Source: JAHEEL01 sp963785245 (lineage in GTDB: Bacteria > Actinomycetota > Acidimicrobiia > Spongiisociales > UBA5794). From it: DNA of 64,000 nt. The translations under genes and the position numbers were made by a program. How positions within the stretch are numbered: position 1 is the stretch's first letter; the number at the start of each line of letters is the position of its first letter. Below are positions 24,959-34,297 of the stretch, piece after piece. Location of the stretch: NCBI GenBank assembly GCA_963785245.1, contig CAWAUO010000006.1, forward strand, positions 248,001-312,000. Reading direction: 5' to 3'. The notes beneath the pieces were generated by a model that was not told the origin of the DNA, ran no database searches, and saw nothing but the letters and a program-made list of their open reading frames with translations.

Positions 24959-26236
24959 CTAGTCCTTGATGTACGGCTTCCCGTCAGCAGCAGGAGGCCG
25001 CGCACGTCCGACGACGCCGGCCACGACAATGATCGTCACGATGTACGGCGTCATCGACAGGAACTCGGACGGTATCGGTGTCCCCAAGATGCCGAGCTTC
25101 TGCTGCAGTGCGCGCGCGAACCCGAAGACAAGCCCCGCACCCAGCACACCCAAAGGCATCCACCGACCGAAGATCATGGCCGCGAGTCCGATGAACCCGA
25201 TTCCCGCTGTGAGGTTCTCCTCGAACCGGGACACCTGAGCGAGGGTGAGGAACGCCCCACCGAATCCGGCGATGAACCCGCCGAGAATCACGTTGCGGTA
25301 TCGGGTTCGATAGACATTGATGCCGACGGTATCTGCTGCCTCAGGGTGTTCACCGACCGACCGAGACCGGAGGCCCCACCGGGTGTAGAACAACGCGAAA
25401 TGCAGGAAGATCACCAGAATGAACGTGGCGTACACGAACAAGTTGTGGTCGAAGAACATCGGCCCGACGATCGGAATGTCTCCAAGGATCGGAATCTTGA
25501 ACGAGGTGAACCGACCCGGTGAATTCAGGTCCTGTGCCTCGGAAAGCACGCGGCGCGCGAGGAACGATGTGAGGCCAAGGGCAAAGATGTTGATCACCAC
25601 GCCGGCAATGATCTGATCGATCCGGAACTTGATCGCCAAGACGGCGAGGACGGCTCCGAGCAGGGCACCCGTCAGCATCGCGGCGATCAACCCAACCCAG
25701 ATTCCCGCCGCCGAACCGACAATCGTGCCTACAAAGGCGGAGGTGAGCAACTGCCCCTCGATCGCGATGTTAATGACCGCGACCCGTTCGCACATGAGGC
25801 CGGTCAAAGCCCCCAACGTGACGGGTACCGAGAGGATCACCGTTGAACGGAGCATCCCGACGAGGTTGAAGGACTTGCCGGAGGCTGCCCAGGTCAAGAA
25901 CGCCAGAGCGAACAGAGCGAGACCGATGGCCAACGCGAGGTTCGTCCACTTCATGTGGGACCTCCGCAGCACCAGGCCGCCGAGGAACGCAAGAAGCGCC
26001 GCGACGATGAACGCGAGCCACCTCGAGTTGACGGCCCAGGTCAGGCCTTCAAAACGTTCACCCGGGAGCGAGAGGTTGAACGTCGAGTTCATACCGGATT
26101 CGGTGCCGAGACCGAAGACCCAGAACACGAACACACCAAGCAGCACGAGCACAATACCGACGGCGGTTGCGCGCCGTTCCGCGGGTGTCGCCCTGGTCTT
26201 CACAACAGCGTCGCCTGAGGTTGCCTCGGCAGTCAT
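24959..26236 (-). CDS. BMP-type ABC transporter permease (second subunit)
   Basis: 425 residues with about ten membrane helices. GALTGLMCERVAVINIAIEGQLL and FRIDQIIAGVVINIFALGLTSF are typical of nucleoside-type permeases related to NupC/YufQ. The ATG overlaps the stop of the first permease (ATGA). With the ATPase and lipoprotein upstream it forms an importer of the BMP/nucleoside family. The 149 bases between this stop and the Zn-ribbon gene hold nothing recognisable. Confidence 0.88.
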   Translation of the reverse strand: MTAEATSGDAVVKTRATPAERRATAVGIVLVLLGVFVFWVFGLGTESGMNSTFNLSLPGERFEGLTWAVNSRWLAFIVAALLAFLGGLVLRRSHMKWTNLALAIGLALFALAFLTWAASGKSFNLVGMLRSTVILSVPVTLGALTGLMCERVAVINIAIEGQLLTSAFVGTIVGSAAGIWVGLIAAMLTGALLGAVLAVLAIKFRIDQIIAGVVINIFALGLTSFLARRVLSEAQDLNSPGRFTSFKIPILGDIPIVGPMFFDHNLFVYATFILVIFLHFALFYTRWGLRSRSVGEHPEAADTVGINVYRTRYRNVILGGFIAGFGGAFLTLAQVSRFEENLTAGIGFIGLAAMIFGRWMPLGVLGAGLVFGFARALQQKLGILGTPIPSEFLSMTPYIVTIIVVAGVVGRARPPAADGKPYIKD

Positions 26237-27444
26237 CCGCCCCACCCCCCGCTCGGCAGTGTGGTCCCGGATTCCTGCTCAGGTGTCCGGATTCGGTAGA
26301 TCGCTCGCACCAGTTCGGGGGCCGCAATCATCACGATGATCAACGCCTGGAGGACGAGGACGAGATCGATCGGGATACCCGCCGCCCCCTGCATTTCGCG
26401 ACCACCGGCTCTCAGAGCTCCGAATAACAAGCCGGCGAGGAGCACACCTACTGGATTCGACCGGCCGAGCAACGCGAGTGCGATGGCATCGAAGCCAATC
26501 GTCCCGGCAAAGTTGGAGATGCCTCGATACGGCTCCAGACCGAGGATCTGATTGGCTCCACCGATACCCGCCAAAGCTCCAGAGACGGCCATAACCGACA
26601 CATAGATCCACGCGACGTTCATGCCGGCGTAGCGGCCTCCGTCCGGATTGAATCCGACCGCCCGGAATTCGAATCCGATCGTCGATCGATACATGAGCCA
26701 CCACGCAAACCCCACAGCGGCAAGTGCGATGAGGAACCCGATGTTGAGCCGGTAGCTACCGATGAGCGTCGGGAACTGGGCCGACTCATTTGCAGGTTGC
26801 GATATCGGGTCGTTCCGTCCGGCCTGCTGGAAGAGAGATGACTGCAGGAGGTAGTCGACGAGGAAGAGCGCGATGAAGTTCAACATGATCGTCGTAATGA
26901 CCTCGTGGGCACCCGTCTTCGCTTTGAGGAAGCCCGCGATCGCCCCCCAGAGGGCCCCACCGATGATTGCCGCGATCAGAGCCAGCGGGATGTGGAAGAT
27001 CATCGGAACGTCGATGGAGAAGCCCACCCACAAACCGGCCATGCCGCCGATCAACATCTGTCCGTTGACACCGATGTTGAACAGCCCGGCTTGAAAGCCG
27101 ATGGCAACCGCCAATCCGGCGAAGATCAGAGGTGTTGCGGCGAACAACGTCTCACTTATGGCCCGTGGTGACCCCAACGAGCCGACGAACAGTGCTTTGA
27201 AAGCGTCGAAGATGCCTGAGAACGTGAGACGGAACGCCTCACCCGGATCACTCCCCCACAGGGGAAGCGTGTCGACATCGGTCACGGCAATGATGAACGC
27301 ACCGATGAGCAGGGCAGTGAACACCGCAAGCAGCGGTATGACGATTGCCTGGCCGATCGAGCTCCCGACTCCGGTTACCCGGGTATACCAGGATGAGTAA
27401 CCCTGATCGCCCCAGTCGCCATCCCCCGGTGCTTCGTCACTCAT
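26233..27444 (-). CDS. BMP-type ABC transporter permease (first subunit)
   Basis: 403 residues. After a charged N-terminus come the helices and segments ATPLIFAGLAVAIGFQAGLFNIGVNGQMLIGG and KAKTGAHEVITTIMLNFIA, characteristic of NupB/YufP permeases. Start and stop overlap both neighbours by ATGA, so the three membrane-complex genes are tightly coupled. Confidence 0.88.
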   Translation of the reverse strand: MSDEAPGDGDWGDQGYSSWYTRVTGVGSSIGQAIVIPLLAVFTALLIGAFIIAVTDVDTLPLWGSDPGEAFRLTFSGIFDAFKALFVGSLGSPRAISETLFAATPLIFAGLAVAIGFQAGLFNIGVNGQMLIGGMAGLWVGFSIDVPMIFHIPLALIAAIIGGALWGAIAGFLKAKTGAHEVITTIMLNFIALFLVDYLLQSSLFQQAGRNDPISQPANESAQFPTLIGSYRLNIGFLIALAAVGFAWWLMYRSTIGFEFRAVGFNPDGGRYAGMNVAWIYVSVMAVSGALAGIGGANQILGLEPYRGISNFAGTIGFDAIALALLGRSNPVGVLLAGLLFGALRAGGREMQGAAGIPIDLVLVLQALIIVMIAAPELVRAIYRIRTPEQESGTTLPSGGWGG

Positions 27445-28958
27445 GATGCCTCCGCCTCTCCGCCGCTGCCGAGCATCGCCAATCCAATGTCTGTCGTTGA
27501 CGCCGTCGCGTCGAATTCGCCGGCGATCTTGCCTTCGTACATGACGATGATGCGGTCCGCCAACGCTCTGATCTCATCCAACTCCGAAGAGACGATAAGC
27601 ACCGCGGAACCCTCGTCACGTTCTTCGACGATGCGGGAGTGGATGTACTCGATCGAGCCGACATCGATTCCGCGGGTAGGCTGCGACGCGATCACCAGCT
27701 TGACATCTCGGTCGAACTCTCGTGCGACGATGACCTTCTGCTGGTTGCCGCCGGACAGATTCGACACGAGGACGTCGATCCCCGGCGTGCGGACATCGTA
27801 TTCCTCGACGAGGCGCGTCGCCTGCTCGTTCGCAGCCGGCCAACTCATCTGGATGCCCCGTGAGATAGGTGCCTGGTAGTACGAGTCGAGAACGATGTTC
27901 TCAGCGACCGTGAAAGGCAAGACCAAGCCACTCTTCTGACGGTCCTCGGGGACGTGCGCGACCTCGCGTTTGTGGATCGCACGTGGTGACTTCATGGTGA
28001 CGTCCTCGCCGTTCAGTTTGATGATTCCGCCGAGTGAGGGCCGGAGCCCAGTGATCGATTCAACAAGCTCGGTCTGACCGTTGCCCTGAACGCCCGCGAT
28101 CCCGACGATCTCGCGGGCCCGAACGTCGAACGACATGTTGTTCACGGCAGTGCGGCTCCGATCGTCGAGCACCGTCAAGTCGACGACGGAGAGCACGACC
28201 TCGCCCGGGTCCGCCGTTTCCTTGTCGACGACCAGGTCAACCGGACGACCCACCATCAGCTCGGCAAGCTTCTCTTCGTCCACGTCTGCCGGAAGCACCT
28301 CCGCAACCGTCTTACCTCGACGCATGATCACGATCCGGTCGGCGATCTCGAGAGCCTCACCAAGCTTGTGGCTGATGAAGACAATGCCCTTGCCGTCGGC
28401 TTTGAGGCCGTTGACGATCTCGAAGAAACCTTCGACCTCGGTCGGAGTCAAGACGGAGGTTGGTTCGTCGAAGATCACGAAGTCTGCATGGCGGACGAGA
28501 ACCTTGATGATCTCCACCCGCTGCTGGATTCCGACGGGAAGATCCTCGACGATCGCGTCTGGATCGACCTCGAGTCCGTAGCGCGATGATATGTCTCGGA
28601 CGGAGGCTCGAGCCGTCTTCTGGTCGATCCAGCCCAACGCCTCGGTTGGTTCGTCGCCGAGGACTACGTTCTCCGCGACCGTGAACACCGGTACCAGCAT
28701 GAAGTGCTGGTGAACCATGCCGATCCCTGCATCGATCGAATCTCTCGGGGAGTCCATCACCAGGGGCTTGTTGTCGATGAGCACCTGACCGGACGTTGGG
28801 GTGTAGAGCCCGGTGAGGATGTTCATCAGCGTGGTCTTGCCGGCACCGTTCTCGCCGAGGAGCGCAATAGTCTCGCCTTGCGCCACCGTGAGGTTCACAT
28901 CATCGTTGGCGAGCACACCAGGAAACTGCTTGGTGATCCCACGCATCTCGAGCTCCAC
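27441..28958 (-). CDS. BMP-type ABC transporter ATP-binding protein
   Basis: 505 residues with two ATPase domains. The first has Walker A GENGAGKTT and a degenerate signature LPVGIQQRVEI. The second has the normal signature LSGGNQQKV but a degenerate Walker A (AGVQGNGQTE), the pattern of the sugar/nucleoside importer class. GTG 28958 is chosen because GGGAGG ends five bases before it; the longer TTG 28973 start would overlap this ribosome site. Confidence 0.9.
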   Translation of the reverse strand: MELEMRGITKQFPGVLANDDVNLTVAQGETIALLGENGAGKTTLMNILTGLYTPTSGQVLIDNKPLVMDSPRDSIDAGIGMVHQHFMLVPVFTVAENVVLGDEPTEALGWIDQKTARASVRDISSRYGLEVDPDAIVEDLPVGIQQRVEIIKVLVRHADFVIFDEPTSVLTPTEVEGFFEIVNGLKADGKGIVFISHKLGEALEIADRIVIMRRGKTVAEVLPADVDEEKLAELMVGRPVDLVVDKETADPGEVVLSVVDLTVLDDRSRTAVNNMSFDVRAREIVGIAGVQGNGQTELVESITGLRPSLGGIIKLNGEDVTMKSPRAIHKREVAHVPEDRQKSGLVLPFTVAENIVLDSYYQAPISRGIQMSWPAANEQATRLVEEYDVRTPGIDVLVSNLSGGNQQKVIVAREFDRDVKLVIASQPTRGIDVGSIEYIHSRIVEERDEGSAVLIVSSELDEIRALADRIIVMYEGKIAGEFDATASTTDIGLAMLGSGGEAEAS

Positions 28959-29027
28959 TCGGGCCTCCCGCAATCGACGCTCGGGGCATCATAGTTGCTG
29001 GAGACCGGGCCGCGCCCAACCACGCGA

Positions 29028-29057
29028 AGTGGGCCCCTGCAGATGCAGGAGCCCACT
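29028..29057 (-). terminator. Intra-operon hairpin between bmp and the ATPase gene
   Basis: AGTGGGC/GCCCACT and CCTGCA/TGCAGG pair with one mismatch and a two-to-four-base loop. It stands 30 bases after the binding-protein stop codon. A partial terminator or RNA-stabilising hairpin here would keep binding protein above membrane subunits, as in many ABC operons. Confidence 0.55.
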
Positions 29058-29086
29058 CGTTGTGTCGATTGGATCAGTGCTATCGA

Positions 29087-30301
29087 CTAGTACCCAACGG
29101 GGACGTAGTCGGCCTTGATCGCGCCGTCCTTGATGTCCTGGAGCAGTTGCTCGACTTCGACCTTCAGCTCGCCGGGCACCTTGGCATCCCAGTCGTGATA
29201 CTCGGAGAGCCCGACGCCATCGTTCTCCAGGTTCCCGACGAACGCGCCGGAGGTCCATGAACCCTCAGCCTGCTGCTGCACCGACAGTGTGACGAGCGGG
29301 CCGATGGCCTTCTCGACCGTGGTGAGCCACAACGACTGGTACTGCTCATCCATCGCGAAGTACGCGTCTGCGTCGACACCGACAAGAGCGGCGTTGGCGC
29401 CCGAGTCGTTGATCGCATCACCTGCAGGCAGGTTGATCGCACCACCGACGGGGATGATGATGTCGCAGTTCTCCTGGAACAGGCTCACCGCCGTGCTCCG
29501 TGCAAGATCCATGTCGGTGAAGCTGCCGGTGAACAGTCCATCCTGGGCCTCGACGTCCCACCCGAGCACCTGCACATCGGTTCCCTTGACCTCGTTGTAG
29601 TGCTCCGCACCACGCGTGAAGCCATCCATGAAGATCGCCACGGTCGGGAAGTTGGCGCCGCCGTACGTGCAGAGCACGCCGGTCTCAGAGACACCTGCGG
29701 AGAGATAGCCCGCAGCGAACGCAGCCTGGTCGGTCTGGTACACGAGCTCACGCACGTTCGGCAGTGCGAGCGGCGCGAAGGTCTCGGGATCGCTCAGCAC
29801 GTTGTCCACCATCGAGAAGATGATGTCCGGGTTCGCCTCAGCGTTGATCGCCGTGACCTCGCCGAGAGCGAAGCCGACGGTCACGATGTGCTGGCAGCCC
29901 TGGCTGACCATCTGATCAATGTTCGGCTGCCAGTCGGAGGCATCGGTTGACTCGAGGAAGAACGAGTCGTCCGTTGCGAATCCGGCGTCCATTGCAGCCT
30001 GGACACCGGCCCACGCACTTGCGTTGAAGCTTCGATCATCGACGCCGGCAAGGTCAGTCACCAAGCAGGTCTTGATCGGTTCGCCCTCGAACGCCATCGC
30101 TTCTGTGGTTGTGGTTTCTTCACCGGCGGTCGTTGTCGTCTCTCCAGCCGCTGTTGTCGTCGTCTCTCCAGCCGCTGTTGTCGTCGTCTCTCCAGCCGCT
30201 GTTGTCGTCGTATCGTCACTGTCGCTGCTGCATGCAGCAACGATCAGCGCAAATGCCAGGAGCAGTGCAAACAAGCCCCCGCGCTTCTTCAATCCGTTCA
30301 T
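29087..30301 (-). CDS. BMP-family substrate-binding lipoprotein
   Basis: 404 residues. The lipoprotein signal ends in LIVAAC. A Thr-rich linker of four AGETTTTA-type repeats (24-bp DNA units at about 30130-30212) follows, then the BMP domain (KTCLVTDLAGVDDRSFNASAWAGV, CQHIVTVGFALGE, VDADAYF). BMP proteins bind nucleosides or related ligands for the ABC transporter encoded downstream. ATG 30301 has AAAGGG eight bases upstream. The Thr linker probably spans the cell wall and is likely glycosylated (inference). Confidence 0.9.
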   Translation of the reverse strand: MNGLKKRGGLFALLLAFALIVAACSSDSDDTTTTAAGETTTTAAGETTTTAAGETTTTAGEETTTTEAMAFEGEPIKTCLVTDLAGVDDRSFNASAWAGVQAAMDAGFATDDSFFLESTDASDWQPNIDQMVSQGCQHIVTVGFALGEVTAINAEANPDIIFSMVDNVLSDPETFAPLALPNVRELVYQTDQAAFAAGYLSAGVSETGVLCTYGGANFPTVAIFMDGFTRGAEHYNEVKGTDVQVLGWDVEAQDGLFTGSFTDMDLARSTAVSLFQENCDIIIPVGGAINLPAGDAINDSGANAALVGVDADAYFAMDEQYQSLWLTTVEKAIGPLVTLSVQQQAEGSWTSGAFVGNLENDGVGLSEYHDWDAKVPGELKVEVEQLLQDIKDGAIKADYVPVGY

Positions 30302-30561
30302 GGATCGAACCCTTTCTTTTGGTCGAATCTGCTGCACTCCTACCCACGGGTGCAGCACGCCAAGTCTAGGGGGTTTCGATCGGTCTTGGGCAGTGCGGCG
30401 AAGTCGCCGGTCGCCAAACACGGGTTGAGCGACAGCAGCCGCCAGCTCCCAGCAAGAATCTCACGGATGGTTGGCGGGCAACCGCCGGACGTCAGGCGTG
30501 CTTCTCTTGCCGTGCTCAAGGAGGCGAAGAGGTCGACCGGCGGAGTCGGACTGGGAACTCT

Positions 30562-33075
30562 CTAGAGCTCGTTGTCGGCGAGTTCTACCGGGGGCTGGTC
30601 GGGGGTCTCGATCGACTCGAACGAGAGGCGCTCCGGATCGTCTTCATCGATGTCGACGAGGACCGTCGAGCCGGCGGGGAATTCGCGATGCAGGACGCGC
30701 TCGGAGAGCGGATCCTCCAACAGACGCTGGATCGCGCGTCGCAGCGGACGAGCACCAAGCTGCGGGTCGTACCCCTTCTCGGCGAGCCGCTGCTTGGCAG
30801 CGTCTGAGAGGGCCAGGTCGATCGCCTGTGACTCGAGTTGGGTCCGCACCCGAGCGACGAGCAGATCAACGATGGTCTTGACCTCTTGCATCGTGAGTTC
30901 GTGGAAGACGATCACTTCGTCGATGCGGTTCAGGAACTCGGGCCGGAAGTGCTTCTTCAGCGACTCGACAACCCTCTCGCGCATACGGTCGTAGTTGACC
31001 TCTTCGTCGTCGGTGGTGAATCCGATGGCCTTCTTGCGAAGGTCGGCCGTTCCCAGGTTCGAGGTCATGATGATGACGGTGTTCTTGAAGTCGACGGTGC
31101 GTCCTTGCGAATCCGTGAGACGCCCGTCTTCGAGGATCTGCAGCAGGATGTTGAACACGTCCTGATGTGCCTTCTCGATCTCATCGAACAGCACCACGGA
31201 GAACGGCTTGCGGCGCACCGCTTCGGTGAGTTGCCCGCCCTCGTCGTAGCCGACATAGCCCGGCGGCGATCCGACGAGGCGACTGACGGCATGCTTCTCC
31301 ATGTATTCGGACATGTCGATCTGGATCAGGGCGTCCTCGTCGCCAAAGAGGAAGCTCGTCAATGCCTTCGCCGACTCGGTCTTCCCGACGCCCGAGGGGC
31401 CGAGGAAGATGAACGACCCTGCCGGACGCTTCGGATCTTTCAATCCGGCACGGGTGCGGCGGATCGCCTTCGAGACCGCTTCGATTGCGTCGTGCTGGCC
31501 GACGATGCGCTTGTGGAGTTCGTCTTCCATCTTGAGCAGACGCTCGGTCTCCTCTTCGGTGAGACGATGGACCGGAATCCCCGTCCACTGCGCGAGCACT
31601 TCTGCGATCTGCTCTTCGTCGATAACGGCCGAGTAGTCCTCGCCAATCGATGCGCCCTCGGCCTCGAAACCAGACCGCTCGTCCATCAGGACGCGTTCCT
31701 GATCTCGGATCTTCGCGGCCCGCTCATACTGCTGGGCGTAGACGGCGTCCCGCTTGTCTCCCCGGAGTTTCGAGATCTGCTCGTCGATATCGCGAACGTC
31801 GGACGGGAGGTCCTTGCGCTTCAGACGCATGCGGCTCCCGGCCTCATCGATGAGGTCGATCGCCTTGTCCGGCAGGAACCGGTCGGCGATGTAGCGATCA
31901 GCGAGGTTGGCCGCGTTGACGAGCGACTGGTCGGTGAACCTCACCCGATGATGGTCCTCGTACGAGTCGCGGAGACCCTCGAGGATCTTGATCGTGTCGG
32001 CCACCGTCGGCTCTTCGACCTGGATCGGCTGGAACCGGCGTTCGAGGGCGGAGTCCTTCTCGAGATACTTGCGGTACTCCTCGAGCGTGGTGGCGCCGAC
32101 GGTCTGCAGTTCACCGCGGGCAAGCATCGGCTTGAGGATGCTGGCGGCGTCGATCGCGCCTTCGGCGGCACCGGCGCCGACGAGCGTGTGGATCTCGTCG
32201 ATGAAGAGAATGATGTCGCCGCGTGTCCGGATCTCCTTCAGCACCTTCTTGAGGCGCTCTTCGAAGTCGCCGCGATAGCGAGAACCTGCGACGAGCGCGC
32301 CGAGGTCGAGGGTGTAGAGGTGCTTGTCGGTGAGCGTGTCGGGAACGTTGCCGTCCACGATCTTCTGAGCCAGACCTTCAACGATGGCGGTCTTGCCGAC
32401 ACCCGGCTCCCCGATCAGGACCGGATTGTTCTTCGTCCTGCGTGACAGGACCTGCATGACCCGCTCGATCTCGGTCGCGCGGCCGATCACCGGATCGAGT
32501 TTGCGCTCACGGGCGAGCTGGGTGAGGTTGCGGCCGAACTGATCGAGCACGGTCGAACCGCTGCTCGAACCGGTCGGTTCGGTCCGCCCGCTGCCGCCTC
32601 CGCCGCCGGGATGACCGGCAGGTGCCGCGTCTTCGCCCTGAACACCGGAGAGCAATTGGATTACAGTCTGGCGGACCTTGTGGAGGTCGGCCCCGAGTTG
32701 CTGGAGCACCTGGGCTGCGACGCCCTCCCCTTCCCGGATCAGACCGAGAAGAATGTGTTCCGTGCCGATGTAGTTGTGACCGAGTTGCAGCGCTTCACGC
32801 AGCGAGAGTTCGAGCACCTTCTTGGCCCTCGGCGTGAACGGGATGTGGCCGCTCGGAGCCTGGGAGCCCTGGCCGATGATCTCGACGACTTGGCTGCGCA
32901 CCGACTCGAGGCTGATGCCCATGCTTTCGAGTGCGCGGGCGGCAACGCCCTCACCTTCATGGATCAGACCGAGAAGGATGTGCTCGGTTCCGATGTAGTT
33001 GTGGTTGAGGAGTCGCGCCTCTTCCTGGGCGAGGACGACGACCCTGCGGGCCCTATCGGTGAACCGTTCGAACAA
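30562..33075 (-). CDS. clpC: ATP-dependent Clp protease ATP-binding subunit ClpC
   Basis: 837 residues. Two Clp_N repeats (RARRVVVLAQEEARLLNHNY and a second with REALQLGHNYIGTEH) precede the first AAA+ domain (GEPGVGKTAIV). A middle region with the UVR motif (KRDAVYAQQYERAAKIRDQE) precedes the second AAA+ domain (GPSGVGKTESAKAL). The UVR motif and M-domain length identify ClpC rather than ClpB or ClpA. It unfolds substrates for ClpP. The start is TTG 33075, supported by GAGGT six bases upstream. The stop lies 260 bases before the bmp start. Confidence 0.94.
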   Translation of the reverse strand: MFERFTDRARRVVVLAQEEARLLNHNYIGTEHILLGLIHEGEGVAARALESMGISLESVRSQVVEIIGQGSQAPSGHIPFTPRAKKVLELSLREALQLGHNYIGTEHILLGLIREGEGVAAQVLQQLGADLHKVRQTVIQLLSGVQGEDAAPAGHPGGGGGSGRTEPTGSSSGSTVLDQFGRNLTQLARERKLDPVIGRATEIERVMQVLSRRTKNNPVLIGEPGVGKTAIVEGLAQKIVDGNVPDTLTDKHLYTLDLGALVAGSRYRGDFEERLKKVLKEIRTRGDIILFIDEIHTLVGAGAAEGAIDAASILKPMLARGELQTVGATTLEEYRKYLEKDSALERRFQPIQVEEPTVADTIKILEGLRDSYEDHHRVRFTDQSLVNAANLADRYIADRFLPDKAIDLIDEAGSRMRLKRKDLPSDVRDIDEQISKLRGDKRDAVYAQQYERAAKIRDQERVLMDERSGFEAEGASIGEDYSAVIDEEQIAEVLAQWTGIPVHRLTEEETERLLKMEDELHKRIVGQHDAIEAVSKAIRRTRAGLKDPKRPAGSFIFLGPSGVGKTESAKALTSFLFGDEDALIQIDMSEYMEKHAVSRLVGSPPGYVGYDEGGQLTEAVRRKPFSVVLFDEIEKAHQDVFNILLQILEDGRLTDSQGRTVDFKNTVIIMTSNLGTADLRKKAIGFTTDDEEVNYDRMRERVVESLKKHFRPEFLNRIDEVIVFHELTMQEVKTIVDLLVARVRTQLESQAIDLALSDAAKQRLAEKGYDPQLGARPLRRAIQRLLEDPLSERVLHREFPAGSTVLVDIDEDDPERLSFESIETPDQPPVELADNEL

Positions 33076-33238
33076 GGCAATACCTCATGATGTAACGACG
33101 ACGCCGGGTTCCCCAAGCGCCTCATCGAGTATAGGCCGGGGTACTGATAAGCCCCCGGTTGTCTGTCCGGACGTTCCGGCTCATGCTTCAGCGAACACCA
33201 GGGCTACCATCCGGATTCCCGACACTTCCTGGAGACCT

Positions 33239-34231
33239 GTGGATCGGCCCATTCTCAATGATCTCGTGCCCATCCCTCGCGTATGGGAGCGCATGGGCGC
33301 GGTCGAGCGCCGACTGCTCGAAGTCACCGAGTCGCACGACGAGTTCCTCACCGATATCGCCCAACACCTGCTGCGGGCCGGCGGCAAGCGCTACCGGCCG
33401 CTCGTCGCTCAGGTTGCTGCCGAATTGGGCCCCAGCAACGGCGACGGATCGGTCGAGGCCGGCGTATCGGTAGAACTGGTGCATGTCGGTTCGCTCTATC
33501 ACGACGACGTCATCGACGAGGCCGAATCGCGCCGTGGCGAGGTCTCGGTCAACGAGAACTGGTCGAATACGATCGCGATCCTGGCCGGCGACTTCCTTCT
33601 CGCACGGGCATCCGAAGTAGCCGCCCCGCTCGGTGAAGAGGCGGTGGCCCTCGTTGCCCAGACGTACGCCCGGTTGTGCGAAGGACAGGTTGCCGAGCTT
33701 CGCTTTGCTGCCCGCCTGGATCATGGGGCCGACGGGTATTTCCGAGTGATCGGCGGCAAGACTGCCAGCCTGATTCGCACGTCCGCCCGCCTGGGCGCAA
33801 TGACCTCAGGGGCCGCACCGGAGACCGTCGATGCCATCAGCGAGTGGGCATGGGAGATGGGACTGGTGTTCCAGATGACCGACGACGTTCTCGATCTGGT
33901 CGCCGACGAGGCGTTCCTCGGCAAGCCGGCCGGTTCAGACATCGGCGAGGGGGTCTACACCTTGCCGGTGCTGTACGCGGCTGACGGACCCGGCGGAGCC
34001 GAGATCCGGAGCCTGCTTGCCGATGGTGCCCCGACCGACCGGGCGGTCATCGATCGCGTCATCCGACTCACGGCCGACGGCGGCTTCGTGGACCGTGTGA
34101 TCGACGAAGCTGTCACCCACATGGCGCGAGCGGAACACGCATCAGATCGCATCCCCGATCGCTCCCTGACACCCGTGCTCCGCAACCTCGACGCGTACAT
34201 CCTGGGGCGCGTGGAAGCAGCGCGCGGATAG
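33239..34231 (+). CDS. Long-chain polyprenyl diphosphate synthase
   Basis: 330 residues. The two aspartate-rich motifs are present: HDDVIDEAESRRG (first) and QMTDDVLDLVAD (second), with GGKRYRPLV near the N-terminus. It elongates farnesyl or geranylgeranyl diphosphate with isopentenyl diphosphate, probably making the menaquinone side chain (heptaprenyl to nonaprenyl). GTG 33239 is chosen for the family N-terminus (RPILNDLVPIPRVWERM) and the GGAG site four bases before it. It is divergent from clpC and consistent with the MEP genes at 19-20 kb. Confidence 0.88.
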   Translation: MDRPILNDLVPIPRVWERMGAVERRLLEVTESHDEFLTDIAQHLLRAGGKRYRPLVAQVAAELGPSNGDGSVEAGVSVELVHVGSLYHDDVIDEAESRRGEVSVNENWSNTIAILAGDFLLARASEVAAPLGEEAVALVAQTYARLCEGQVAELRFAARLDHGADGYFRVIGGKTASLIRTSARLGAMTSGAAPETVDAISEWAWEMGLVFQMTDDVLDLVADEAFLGKPAGSDIGEGVYTLPVLYAADGPGGAEIRSLLADGAPTDRAVIDRVIRLTADGGFVDRVIDEAVTHMARAEHASDRIPDRSLTPVLRNLDAYILGRVEAARG

Positions 34232-34297
34232 ATCGCCGGTCGCCGGTCGCCGGTCCCAATCCGATTCCTCGCGATCAGTGGGAGGAATGCTTCGAAG

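Noticed and set aside
34233..34256. Three CGCCGGT units between the polyprenyl synthase and lysS as a regulatory array
   Set aside because: Short low-complexity repeat in a convergent gap; similar drifted units at 42214-42247 suggest simple-sequence slippage rather than binding sites.
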